Source: Floricoccus tropicus (lineage in GTDB: Bacteria > Bacillota > Bacilli > Lactobacillales > Streptococcaceae). From it: 64,000 bases of DNA. Both the position numbers and the translations under genes were made by a program. This document shows, one piece after another, positions 7,821 through 15,360 of the stretch. The notes under the pieces are model-generated. The model saw only the letters and a list, made by a program, of their open reading frames with translations, had not been told where the DNA came from and did no database searches. The stretch is taken from NCBI RefSeq assembly GCF_001832905.1, contig NZ_MKIR01000024.1, positions 124,001 to 188,000 on the forward strand, read 5' to 3'. Every line of letters starts with the position of its first letter. Position 1 is the first letter of the stretch.

Positions 7821-9527
7821 ATGAAAAAGAAATATAAATATATTGTACTTATTTTACTTTTTTTAATAGCTATGTTTGGAATTGGTTCAATTGCTAACGG
7901 TTTTAAAAGGACTGTTATAGATAAAAATGGATTTCTCTCTACAGCAACTATCAATGAAGTCAAGGATTTAAACAAAGAGTTTTCTTCTTGGCAAACAAAA
8001 CCTAAACTTTATATTGAAGTAGTTCAACATCTACCTAAAAATACTTCTTCAGACAGCTTTGCATATAAGTTACTTAAAAAGAAACAGAATAGGTTTAGTT
8101 TATATCAAACTTCAATGGTGTTCGTTATATCTGTTGAAGATAGGGAGTATAGCCTAAAGGTATCTAAGGATCTTGAAAATATAGTTGATAGTTCATCAGA
8201 GGAAAAAATAGTTACTAAAAATGTAATAGAAGATTTTTCTAAACATGATTGGAACTCAGCTATGGCTTCAATACTAAACAATATTAAAGTATATGGGCTT
8301 GAAAATTTTAACACAGCTGGGAAGTTAACAACTGGGAATAATGGACATAGTGTCTTTTTAAGAAGACTAAAAGATTTTGATTTTTCAATTCTTCTTTATT
8401 TACCATTTATTTTACTGTTTGTATTTATAGTTATTATTGCTTTAACTGGTGATAAAAAAGAAATAGAAATAGAGGAAAAAAAGAGACTTAGAGCTGAAAA
8501 ATTAGGATTGGATTTAAAAAAATCACATTATTTTTATAATGATGACTTAAAAAAAGTCAGTTTAGGAACTTTAAATAAAGCATTAACATATAGCTTATGC
8601 AAGGTAAATTCTAAATGGTGGGAAGCAACAGATTCTGAAATACTTCAATCGATGAAGGATTTTGAAATTCCTGATCTATATGGAGAGATTCGAGATGGAC
8701 GTAAATGGGGTGATATTGTAAAAGATATTGTCTGGGAAAAGTATTACAAGAATGAAAATTATTTTAAGTATCTTATAATAAAGAATGATTTAGAAAGTCT
8801 TGATAAGGAATCATTGATAGAGGAAATTAATTCTCATTTTATGGCAGAGTATGAGGAATATGATAAATTTAATAAAATTTATGAGAACAATATTTTTCTA
8901 GTAAGTAAAGCAATTAATTCGTTCATGTCTAACTTTAACGATGAGCAGCTGAAAGAATATTTTGATGTCCTAGATATAGATGCTAAGTATATTGATGAAA
9001 AAGGATATAGCAACGATGTGGGAATTGAAGAAAAAAGGAAGCTTGTGGATAAGCGTGATGTTTTGATAAACAAGCTTATGACTAATATGTTGATTTCTAG
9101 TTTTCCCGTTTATAAAGATTTAAGTGGAGTTCCTAACCTATTTTCAGATGATAAAATTTCTATTGCCTATAAAAATGCTTTAGAAATTTGTAGTAAAATA
9201 CCTAATAATATGCTTGGAAAAGCTATAAGAGATTGCCTGAGAATTGAAGTAAACAATAATGATTTATCAAATTTCGATTATAATAAACCAGCATTTTTAT
9301 ACAATATGTCAAAAATTTTATTACCAAAGAAGACTTTTATGAACTATGTTGTTTTTTCTAGTAAATATATAGAAGAAGAAAATTTTGAAAGTTTTAGGAA
9401 AACATATGAGGACTTCATTTTGGATCATACGCCAAGTTCGGATAATGGCAATTCCTATTTTGAGTCATCGAGTAGTGGTGGTTCATCTTCATCTGATGGA
9501 GGTGGAGGTTTCTCTGGGAGCTTTTAA
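7821..9527 (+). CDS. Membrane protein with extracytoplasmic TPM domain and Gly/Ser-rich tail
   Basis: 568 residues. A membrane helix at about 9-27 is followed by a TPM-type domain at about 30-150, recognisable from its opening VIDKNGFLSTATINEVKDLN and VFVISVEDREYSLKVS. A second helix at about 190-213 returns the chain to the cytoplasm, and a long helical region follows. The tail is SSSSGGSSSSDGGGGFSGSF, the Gly/Ser-rich ending seen in TPM and DUF2207 membrane proteins. TPM domains occur in phosphatase-like and photosystem-repair proteins, but the role of this bacterial form is unknown. GAGGA precedes the ATG. The gene stands alone between the ald terminator and the next promoter. Confidence 0.7.
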   Translation: MKKKYKYIVLILLFLIAMFGIGSIANGFKRTVIDKNGFLSTATINEVKDLNKEFSSWQTKPKLYIEVVQHLPKNTSSDSFAYKLLKKKQNRFSLYQTSMVFVISVEDREYSLKVSKDLENIVDSSSEEKIVTKNVIEDFSKHDWNSAMASILNNIKVYGLENFNTAGKLTTGNNGHSVFLRRLKDFDFSILLYLPFILLFVFIVIIALTGDKKEIEIEEKKRLRAEKLGLDLKKSHYFYNDDLKKVSLGTLNKALTYSLCKVNSKWWEATDSEILQSMKDFEIPDLYGEIRDGRKWGDIVKDIVWEKYYKNENYFKYLIIKNDLESLDKESLIEEINSHFMAEYEEYDKFNKIYENNIFLVSKAINSFMSNFNDEQLKEYFDVLDIDAKYIDEKGYSNDVGIEEKRKLVDKRDVLINKLMTNMLISSFPVYKDLSGVPNLFSDDKISIAYKNALEICSKIPNNMLGKAIRDCLRIEVNNNDLSNFDYNKPAFLYNMSKILLPKKTFMNYVVFSSKYIEEENFESFRKTYEDFILDHTPSSDNGNSYFESSSSGGSSSSDGGGGFSGSF

Positions 9528-9678
9528 TATTTTTAGAAAGATGATGGTGGAAATCATTGTCTTTTTTATTAAATTTATTCACATGTGGATAAGATTCTCA
9601 ATTTTAACTGTCTCTTTTCATGGATTTACAAAAGGGAGTGAAAATTTCATCTCATTGTACAAAATTTTACATTTTTCT

Positions 9679-9707
9679 TTGACAAATAAAAAAAATGGTC
9701 CTATACT
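9679..9707 (+). promoter_or_regulatory. Promoter of the iron-type alcohol dehydrogenase gene
   Basis: TTGACA at 9679-9684 and TATACT at 9702-9707 with a 17-base spacer. Confidence 0.75.
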
Positions 9708-9714
9708 TAGAATA

Positions 9715-9729
9715 AAAATTCTGAAAATT
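9715..9729. promoter_or_regulatory. Candidate CodY box at the transcription start
   Basis: AAAATTCTGAAAATT matches 13 of 15 positions of the CodY consensus and lies just downstream of the -10, where a bound repressor would block initiation. Confidence 0.4.
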
Positions 9730-9748
9730 CAGTATAAGGAGTAATGGT

Positions 9749-10822
9749 ATGAATATTGCAAGTGAAGTAAAACCAGGTGCTAATCGTTACGTGTCAGGTC
9801 AGGGGACTTTGAATAATTTAGAAGAATATTTGGCAGATTTTAAAAATCCTGTGGTAGTTACTGGTCATAAATCATTTGAGGCTTTTTCTGACTATTACGA
9901 TGCTGAACTTAATTATCCAATCTTTCACTATGATGAAACTGCTTCTTATGAAGATGGGGAGTTTCTAGCCAAGGAGATTGGTCAGGCTGATGTGGTAGTA
10001 GGTATCGGTGGTGGTAGACTTTTAGATACAGCCAAGATGGTTGCTCAAAACTTGGATGCTGAACTTATCACTGTTCCAACTCTCATCTCAAATTGCGCAC
10101 CATTTACTCCAGTTGCTGCCGTATATCATCCAGATCGTAGTTTCCGTGAGATTGGTTATTTCCGTAAGGCACCTTACCTAACATTGGTTGATACCAAATT
10201 CCTTTTATGCACACCTGTGGATTACTTTGTAGCTGGAATTGGAGACACTCTTGCTAAGTGGTATGAAATTGATGGTATTGTTCGTAGTCTTCCTGAAGAA
10301 AAACTTTCAGCCTACATTACTCTGGGTATTGCCTCTGCTAAGGTAATTCGTGATTTACTCATGACCAATGCCCAAGCGGCAGTCAATGATTTGAATAAAG
10401 GAGAAGTTACTCTAGCCTTTGAAAAAATCACTGATACAATTGTTGCCCTTGCGGGAGAAGTTGGTGGATTTGCAGGTGTTTATGGGCGTTCTGCTGGAGC
10501 TCATGCAACTCATGATGGTCTATCATACTTGCATGAAACCCATGAAATGCTTCACGGTAAAAAGGTTGCTTATGGTATTCTGGTTCAATTAGCTCATACT
10601 GAGGATTATGATATTATTGAAGATTTGCTTCCATTTTATAAACAAATTGGTCTTCCAAGTAAGCTTGCTGAAGTTAATGTTAAGGACACGAGTCGTGATT
10701 ATCTAGATGAATTTATGAATTTTTCAGTTGGACCAAATACAACATTTAGATTAGTTGATGATAAAATCACAGCTGATGATATGTATAAGGCAATCCGATA
10801 TCTTGAAGGACTTGAAGACTGA
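9749..10822 (+). CDS. Iron-containing alcohol dehydrogenase family protein (HcxA/glycerol-dehydrogenase-like)
   Basis: 357 residues of the group III metal-dependent dehydrogenase fold. The NAD-binding motif GIGGGRLLDTAK lies near residue 90. The metal site is outlined by GIGDTLAKWYE near 170, HATHDGLSY near 250 and HGKKVAYG near 268, which supply the Asp and two His ligands. The closest recalled relatives are glycerol-dehydrogenase-like proteins and the 2-oxoacid reductase HcxA (YbdH); CPTLISN-type residues near 110 fit either. A possible CodY site at the start of the transcript suggests a link to amino-acid-derived 2-oxoacids, which is inference. AAGGAG precedes the ATG. Confidence 0.8.
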   Translation: MNIASEVKPGANRYVSGQGTLNNLEEYLADFKNPVVVTGHKSFEAFSDYYDAELNYPIFHYDETASYEDGEFLAKEIGQADVVVGIGGGRLLDTAKMVAQNLDAELITVPTLISNCAPFTPVAAVYHPDRSFREIGYFRKAPYLTLVDTKFLLCTPVDYFVAGIGDTLAKWYEIDGIVRSLPEEKLSAYITLGIASAKVIRDLLMTNAQAAVNDLNKGEVTLAFEKITDTIVALAGEVGGFAGVYGRSAGAHATHDGLSYLHETHEMLHGKKVAYGILVQLAHTEDYDIIEDLLPFYKQIGLPSKLAEVNVKDTSRDYLDEFMNFSVGPNTTFRLVDDKITADDMYKAIRYLEGLED

Positions 10823-10890
10823 TGGATGAGAATTTAAGTTTACTGGAAGTAGTTTTGCTTTTGTGTCTATTAGTTGCTCTGTAAGGAATT

Positions 10891-10912
10891 CCGTATTTTA
10901 TACGGTTTTTTT
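10891..10912 (+). terminator. Rho-independent terminator
   Basis: CCGTAT/ATACGG 6-bp stem with a three-base loop and a T7 run, after the alcohol dehydrogenase gene. Confidence 0.75.
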
Positions 10913-10957
10913 GTTACAAAGATATCGTAGTTATTCTTAATTGAAATTTTAGGCCTA

Positions 10958-10966
10958 TGATATAAT
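10958..10966 (+). promoter_or_regulatory. Extended -10 promoter of the VOC/DUF2200 operon
   Basis: TGATATAAT extended -10. TTGAAA at 10941 is only 14 bases upstream, too close to be a normal -35. Confidence 0.55.
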
Positions 10967-10979
10967 TAACTGAAGAATA

Positions 10980-10993
10980 CTTAAACGCTTACA
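10980..10993. promoter_or_regulatory. Candidate cre (CcpA) site
   Basis: CTTAAACGCTTACA matches the cre consensus TGWAANCGNTNWCA at all positions except the first two. It lies just downstream of the -10, a usual place for catabolite repression. Confidence 0.35.
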
Positions 10994-11035
10994 ATAAAGC
11001 TTTATTTTTTCTCGTATAAGAAAAGGAGACTTATT

Positions 11036-11431
11036 ATGTCTATTATTTTTGTTAGTGTCCCTGTATTGGATGTTGCTCTTTCTACTACTTTCTATGAAAG
11101 ACTTGGTTTTGTGAAGAATGATGATTTTTCAAATGAAAATGTGTCTTCAATGGTTTGGGATGAAAATCTGACAGTTATGGTTCAGTCACATGACCATCTG
11201 AAGAATTTTATTGATGGTAAAACTATTGTTGATCCCAAAACTTCTGTTACAAATATTATTGCTGTTGGTCTTGATAGCAAGGATGAGGTTATCGAGATTG
11301 GTCGTCGTGCGCTAGAAAATGGTGGAAACTCTTTCCGTACTGATGAAAATATGCCGGAAGAATTTATGTATAGCGCAATTATTGAAGATATTGATGGAAA
11401 TCCATTGAAACTTGTTTGGATGGCTGTTTAG
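11036..11431 (+). CDS. VOC-family (glyoxalase/bleomycin-resistance fold) protein
   Basis: 131 residues with the VOC pattern: an opening IIFVSVPVLDVALSTTFYERLGF, a central strand with SMVWDENLTVMVQ, and a closing IIEDIDGNPLKLVWM. The next gene is a close paralogue. Such small lactic-acid-bacterial VOC proteins are usually annotated as glyoxalase or bleomycin-resistance proteins with no proven substrate. AAGGAG precedes the ATG, and it is the first gene of a four-gene operon. Confidence 0.8.
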   Translation: MSIIFVSVPVLDVALSTTFYERLGFVKNDDFSNENVSSMVWDENLTVMVQSHDHLKNFIDGKTIVDPKTSVTNIIAVGLDSKDEVIEIGRRALENGGNSFRTDENMPEEFMYSAIIEDIDGNPLKLVWMAV

Positions 11432-11446
11432 AAAGAGGGAAATAAT

Positions 11447-11845
11447 ATGGCGACTATGGTATTTGTAAACTTTCCTGTAAAGGACTTGGCAGCTTCTACT
11501 GAATTTTACAAGAAGCTGGGGTTTATTCTAAATGAAGAATTTTCAAATGACCAGGCATCAGCTATGGTCTGGGATGAAAACTTTTATATTATGCTTTTGA
11601 GGCATGAGTTCTATCAAGCTTTCATTGAGGAAAGAACGATTGCTGACAATCATGCAACTAGTGGTGCGCTCATCGCCTTTTCGATGAATTCAGCTGAGGA
11701 AGTAAAGGAATTCGGTCGTATTGCTGAGGAAAATGGTGGTAATGTTTATCGTATTGACCATGGGATTGCTGAAGATGTAATGTTTGGCTTAGAAGTACAA
11801 GACCTTGATGGAAATAACCTTGAACCTAACTGGATGGCTCAATAG
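11447..11845 (+). CDS. VOC-family protein, paralogue of the preceding gene
   Basis: 132 residues with VFVNFPVKDLAASTEFYKKLGF at the start and VQDLDGNNLEPNWM at the end. The shared spacing of SMVWDEN/AMVWDEN and the length show tandem duplication with the gene 15 bases upstream. Substrate is unknown. Confidence 0.8.
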   Translation: MATMVFVNFPVKDLAASTEFYKKLGFILNEEFSNDQASAMVWDENFYIMLLRHEFYQAFIEERTIADNHATSGALIAFSMNSAEEVKEFGRIAEENGGNVYRIDHGIAEDVMFGLEVQDLDGNNLEPNWMAQ

Positions 11846-11862
11846 AGAAAGAAGGAAAAAAT

Positions 11863-12330
11863 ATGGCAATATTAAATCCCTATATTTCATATGAAAGTGC
11901 AAAAGAGGCACTAGCTTACTATGAAGATGTTTTTAGTGCAGAAAATATTTTTCGCTTACCTCTAACTAAAGAACAAGCTGAGGGATATAATATTCCTGAT
12001 GAAAATCTAAATGATACAACAATGCATGGTGGCTTTACAGTTCTAGGTGTACAAATTTATGTATCAGATTTTGCTGCAGGTTCAAAAAATTCTGAAGATA
12101 ATAATATCACTTTGATGATTGAAGTTGACAATGATAATGAAGATGAGATTAAGGCAGCTGATGATTTTTATCTTCGATTACATGATTCAAATCAGGTTGA
12201 GATTACTATGCCTTATGCAGAACAATTTTGGGGTGGTAAAATGGGAGCTTTTACTGATAAGTATGGTGTCAAATGGATGCTTCACTTACCACCAAAAGAA
12301 GTTGATAAATCAGCTTTTGAGGAAGCCTAA
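11863..12330 (+). CDS. PhnB-like VOC-family protein
   Basis: 155 residues. The start MAILNPYISYESAKEALAYY and the later TMHGGFTVLGVQIYVSD and GKMGAFTDKYGVKWML are typical of the PhnB (DUF1338-unrelated) branch of the VOC superfamily. It is more distant from the two preceding VOC genes than they are from each other. The gene starts 17 bases after the previous stop and its own stop overlaps the next start (TAATG). Confidence 0.75.
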   Translation: MAILNPYISYESAKEALAYYEDVFSAENIFRLPLTKEQAEGYNIPDENLNDTTMHGGFTVLGVQIYVSDFAAGSKNSEDNNITLMIEVDNDNEDEIKAADDFYLRLHDSNQVEITMPYAEQFWGGKMGAFTDKYGVKWMLHLPPKEVDKSAFEEA

Positions 12331-12941
12331 TGGAAGAGAAATATCAAAAACTACTTGATAGTTTATCAAAACCAGCAAGAAATGCTCTACTTGACAAGAA
12401 CATTGACAGCTTTGTAAAGCTAAAGAAGTTAACTGATAAGGATATTCTTTCCATACATGGTATTGGACCTAAGACAATTCCACTCCTTAAAGACTATTTA
12501 GCAAAACCAGTTGATAAGGTTGAAAAGAGTAAAGTTGTATCAAAAAAATCTACATCTAAATCAACTAGTCCTAAAACTGATAGACAGATTGCTAATATGA
12601 ACAGAGTTTATAAAATGTCTTTTGCAAGCATCTACAGTCTTTATCTTGAAAAAGTAGAGAAAAAAGGGCGTACTCGAGATGAAGTAGACCAAGTCATAGA
12701 GTGGCTAACTGGATATAGTAAGAAGCAACTTGATAAGCAAGTTGAGTCTTTATGTTCGTTAGAAGCATTTTTTAATAAGGCACCTCAAATTAATCCTAAT
12801 GTTGATAAAATTACAGGAGTGATTTGTGGCTGCAGAGTTGAAGATATTGAAGAACCACTCATGCAGAAAATACGCTATATGGATAAATTAATTGACGAAC
12901 TTGCTAAAGGAAAGTCAATGGATAAAATATTAAGAACTTAG
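12330..12941 (+). CDS. Fusion of an alpha-CTD-like helix-hairpin-helix domain with DUF2200
   Basis: 203 residues. Residues 1-60 form a helix-hairpin-helix unit resembling the RNA polymerase alpha C-terminal domain, seen in LSKPARNALLDKNIDSFVKL followed by ILSIHGIGPKTIPLLKDYL. A lysine/serine linker (about 62-85) joins it to a DUF2200 domain starting at DRQIANMNRVYKMSFASIY and ending IDELAKGKSMDKILRT. DUF2200 is usually a stand-alone protein of about 115 residues. The HhH part could bind nucleic acid or protein; the role of DUF2200 is unknown. Translation is coupled to the VOC gene by a one-base overlap. Confidence 0.75.
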   Translation: MEEKYQKLLDSLSKPARNALLDKNIDSFVKLKKLTDKDILSIHGIGPKTIPLLKDYLAKPVDKVEKSKVVSKKSTSKSTSPKTDRQIANMNRVYKMSFASIYSLYLEKVEKKGRTRDEVDQVIEWLTGYSKKQLDKQVESLCSLEAFFNKAPQINPNVDKITGVICGCRVEDIEEPLMQKIRYMDKLIDELAKGKSMDKILRT

Positions 12942-12964
12942 AACTAGGGAAACCTAGTTTTTTT
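12942..12964 (+). terminator. Rho-independent terminator of the VOC/DUF2200 operon
   Basis: AACTAGG/CCTAGTT 7-bp stem with a GAAA loop and T run, starting one base after the stop codon. Confidence 0.8.
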
Positions 12965-12980
12965 GATTGAAATTTTAAAC

Positions 12981-12997
12981 TTTACAGTGAGTTTACA
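12981..12997 (-). promoter_or_regulatory. WalR/VicR-like box upstream of the first XRE regulator
   Basis: TTTACA-N5-TTTACA; on the minus strand this is TGTAAA-N5-TGTAAA, which fits the WalR consensus TGTWAH-N5-TGTWAH exactly. It ends 11 bases before the -10 hexamer. Confidence 0.5.
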
Positions 12998-13005
12998 CTA
13001 TTTAT

Positions 13006-13014
13006 TGCTATAAT
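13006..13014 (+). promoter_or_regulatory. Extended -10 promoter of the first XRE regulator
   Basis: TGCTATAAT. The same element at the same distance from a WalR-like box precedes the paralogue at 14049. Confidence 0.65.
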
Positions 13015-13015
13015 A

Positions 13016-13116
13016 TAGTCACTTAAAAATAGACTAATACATCGTTGACTCATTTCGATGAACGCTAGTTCTATCATCAATTCGTCGCCTTGTCTTATTT
13101 CTATTTTAATCAACTA
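13016..13116 (+). repeat. MITE-like element, copy 1 (101 bp)
   Basis: It starts TAGTCACTTAAAAATAGA and ends TCTATTTTAATCAACTA, imperfect terminal inverted repeats of each other. Similar ends occur at 33541-33599 and 38614-38724. This copy begins two bases after the -10 of the XRE promoter and so forms the start of its transcript. No protein is encoded. Confidence 0.75.
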
Positions 13117-13229
13117 TGCATAAGAGAAAAATATAAGGTAATTTATCGAGTAAATGTACTGATTATAAGAGGATTTGCTAGAAAATTTTGATTTTATGGT
13201 TATTCTAGAGGAAAGGAGGAAGTCAAAAA

Positions 13230-13832
13230 ATGGAACTAAGCAAGAAGATAAAAGCATATAGGACAGAACTGAATATTTCACAAGAAGAACTGGCTGAAAG
13301 GTTGTATGTTTCAAGACAAACAGTTTCAAACTGGGAGACTGAACGTAGCTATCCTGACGTAAATAATCTAATTTTACTTTCTACAATTTTTGATGTAACT
13401 CTGGATCAACTAGTAAAAGGGGACATTAAAGTCATGAAAGAAAAAATTGCTCAAAAGAAATACCTAAAATATCTATGGATTATCATATTTGATATGTTAA
13501 TGTGTGGTATTCTTTTAGGAATTTATGCAGCTCTTCCAAAAAGTAGGACAATATGGTTCATTTTTGTTTATGCCACACCTATTATATCTATGGTGTATTC
13601 ATGTATTAAAATTATAAAAATACAAAAGTCTGAAGATATTAAAACCTATGAAGAGATTACAGCATTTTTTGAGGGTGGAGATATAGATTCTGCACGTAAA
13701 AGTAGAATATCAGATTATCAAATTAAATTGATTCCTGGAACAATATTTTTCTGCATACTTGTAACTGTATTGATGTTATTATTGATGTTTTTTGTAATTA
13801 TGTTTATTAGAGGTATTAAAATTACATACTAA
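13230..13832 (+). CDS. XRE-family regulator with membrane C-terminus (paralogue 1)
   Basis: 200 residues. Residues 1-65 form a Cro/C1-type helix-turn-helix with ISQEELAERLYVSRQTVSNWE as the recognition unit. A DVTLDQLVKGD linker follows, and the rest carries about three to four membrane helices (near 82-100, 108-128, 172-195). The family is common in lactic acid bacteria and is thought to link a membrane signal to transcription; no target is known. GGAAAGGAGG precedes the ATG. The adjacent gene at 14049 is a paralogue with the same promoter layout, so the pair arose by duplication including the promoter. Confidence 0.85.
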   Translation: MELSKKIKAYRTELNISQEELAERLYVSRQTVSNWETERSYPDVNNLILLSTIFDVTLDQLVKGDIKVMKEKIAQKKYLKYLWIIIFDMLMCGILLGIYAALPKSRTIWFIFVYATPIISMVYSCIKIIKIQKSEDIKTYEEITAFFEGGDIDSARKSRISDYQIKLIPGTIFFCILVTVLMLLLMFFVIMFIRGIKITY

Positions 13833-13839
13833 ATATTTA

Positions 13840-13873
13840 AAAATCTTCAAGATTAATATTTGGAGATTTTTTA
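13840..13873 (+). terminator. Rho-independent terminator after the first XRE regulator
   Basis: AAAATCTTC pairs with GGAGATTTT through one wobble and is followed by a short T run. The next promoter region begins at once. Confidence 0.6.
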
Positions 13874-13876
13874 AAC

Positions 13877-13893
13877 TTTACACCAAGTTTACA
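13877..13893 (-). promoter_or_regulatory. WalR/VicR-like box upstream of the second XRE regulator
   Basis: TTTACA-CCAAG-TTTACA, read on the minus strand as TGTAAA-N5-TGTAAA. The half-sites are kept while the spacer differs from the first box, which suggests selection on the half-sites. Confidence 0.5.
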
Positions 13894-13901
13894 TCATTTA
13901 T

Positions 13902-13910
13902 TGCTATAAT
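13902..13910 (+). promoter_or_regulatory. Extended -10 promoter of the second XRE regulator
   Basis: TGCTATAAT, 11 bases between the upstream box and the hexamer, as in the paralogous promoter. The leader to the start codon is about 130 bases. Confidence 0.65.
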
Positions 13911-14048
13911 AGAGGGTAAGAAAAGCCTGATTTATTAAGCTTATTAGCTTGCTAAAATATTTTGGCGAAGCAAATTAGTCGATTATAAAATTCTTTGCTA
14001 GAGATTTTCAATTAACTCTTTAAGCTAGGGGTATGGAGGGACATCAAA

Positions 14049-14645
14049 ATGGAGTTAAGTAAACAGATAAAGGAACATAGAGCTAGGCTTGAAATTTCAC
14101 AGGAGCAGTTGGCTGAAAAAATGTATGTTTCACGTCAAACTATATCTAACTGGGAAAATGAGCGAAGCTATCCGGACGTGCATAATTTACTTTTGCTTGC
14201 TGCAATTTTTGACGTAACCCTTGATCAACTTGTTAAAGGAGACGTGAAAATTATGAAAGAAAAGATTTCTCAGGCTAATTTTAATAAAAGTTCATATATT
14301 ATGCTAATTTCTAGCATTTTGTCAGCTATATCACTCGGGATAACAATTCCGTTTATCAATAGTTCATTAAATTGGTCTCTACTTATTCCAATAGGATTTT
14401 TGTTACCAGGTTTCTACTATGCTACAAAAATTGATAAGTGGAAAAAAGATGATGACATTAAGACCTATAAAGAAATTGCGGTGTTCATGGAAGGTGGAGA
14501 TGTTAAAGCAGCACGTAAGGAAAGAAGTGAAGTTAAAGATATATTAGAGACAATTATTATTGTCATAATATATGTAGCGGTTTTTTTGGCAATTATGTAT
14601 ATTTCGTTCCTTGTAACTAGAGGACTTATTGATTATTTTAAATAA
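14049..14645 (+). CDS. XRE-family regulator with membrane C-terminus (paralogue 2)
   Basis: 198 residues, paralogue of the gene at 13230. The HTH unit is ISQEQLAEKMYVSRQTISNWE, followed by the same DVTLDQLVKGD linker and a hydrophobic C-terminal part. A conserved DIKTYKEIAVFMEGGDVKAARK stretch recurs in the paralogue as DIKTYEEITAFFEGGDIDSARK. Membrane helices are near 82-100, 108-125 and 170-192. GGAGG lies before the ATG. Unlike its paralogue, its leader has no inserted repeat. Confidence 0.85.
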   Translation: MELSKQIKEHRARLEISQEQLAEKMYVSRQTISNWENERSYPDVHNLLLLAAIFDVTLDQLVKGDVKIMKEKISQANFNKSSYIMLISSILSAISLGITIPFINSSLNWSLLIPIGFLLPGFYYATKIDKWKKDDDIKTYKEIAVFMEGGDVKAARKERSEVKDILETIIIVIIYVAVFLAIMYISFLVTRGLIDYFK

Positions 14646-14695
14646 GACATGAGGAGTAGGTTAAACGTTAGAGATAAATATATTGCATGATTAGT

Positions 14696-14726
14696 ACTCG
14701 GTGAATAATTTCACTGAGTTTTTTTC
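14696..14726 (+). terminator. Rho-independent terminator after the second XRE regulator
   Basis: ACTCGGTGAA pairs with TTCACTGAGT (one wobble) around TAAT, followed by T7. Confidence 0.8.
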
Positions 14727-14800
14727 TGTACGGGAAAATTCCCATTACTTTGATACTTATCCCATAGTCTGGAACCCTTTCCCAACAAGTACTTATGGTA

Positions 14801-14829
14801 TTGAACCGCTTTCATAATAGCTATATACT
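14801..14829 (+). promoter_or_regulatory. Promoter of the mannose-family PTS operon with a cre-like overlap
   Basis: TTGAAC at 14801-14806 and TATACT at 14824-14829 with a 17-base spacer. TGAACCGCTTTCA at 14802-14814 resembles a cre site but is one base shorter than the consensus; it would overlap the -35 and allow CcpA repression. The promoter is clear, the cre call weak. Confidence 0.6.
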
Positions 14830-14871
14830 TTGCCTTGTAGCTAACAAACGATTTAACAAGGAGAGAAAAAG

Positions 14872-15348
14872 ATGACTTTAGTATTAGCAAGAATTGACCA
14901 ACGTTTAATCCATGGGATTGTAGTAACTCAATGGGCTGGGGCAACAAAAGCCAAACGATTGATGGTAGTTGATGATATGGTTTCTAAAGATGAAACACAA
15001 AAAGCTGCAATGCGTATGAGTAAGCCTGCAGGAACTGGTATGTCAATTATTGATACAGATACAGCAATTACAAATTTCAAGGCTGGAAAATATGATAGTC
15101 ATAATGTTTTTATGATTGTTAAGGAGCCAGCAACTTTGGTTAAGTTGGCTGAAAATGGTGTAGAAATTCCTAAAGTAAATATTGGAATTATCTTTGATGG
15201 CGAAGGAAAGAAAACTGTTAAGAAAATGGTTTCTGTCAATGAAGAGGAAATTTCAGACCTTAAAAAACTTGAAGCAATGGGAATTCCAGTTACTTTCCAC
15301 TTTGTTCCAAGTGAAGCAGAAGAATCACTTGATACTTATATTAAATAG
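14872..15348 (+). CDS. PTS mannose/sorbose-family EIIB
   Basis: 158 residues. The start MTLVLARIDQRLIHGIVVTQW is diagnostic; His14 is the residue phosphorylated by EIIA before phosphate passes to the sugar. It is a free cytoplasmic EIIB, not fused to EIIA. It is first in an operon IIB-IIC-IID-IIA-glucosidase. GGAGAG precedes the ATG. The adjacent GH13 glucosidase suggests an alpha-glucoside as substrate, but the sugar cannot be read from sequence. Confidence 0.92.
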   Translation: MTLVLARIDQRLIHGIVVTQWAGATKAKRLMVVDDMVSKDETQKAAMRMSKPAGTGMSIIDTDTAITNFKAGKYDSHNVFMIVKEPATLVKLAENGVEIPKVNIGIIFDGEGKKTVKKMVSVNEEEISDLKKLEAMGIPVTFHFVPSEAEESLDTYIK

Positions 15349-15360
15349 AGGGAGTTTAAC

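Noticed and set aside
9385-9744. 119-codon frame overlapping the end of the TPM-domain gene
   Set aside because: It lies in another frame of the Gly/Ser tail and runs through the promoter of the next gene; no ribosome site.
14770-14790. TGGAACCCTTTCCC before the PTS operon as a sigma-54 promoter
   Set aside because: The -12 GC is missing, no sigma-54 activator lies nearby, and a good vegetative promoter exists at 14801-14829.
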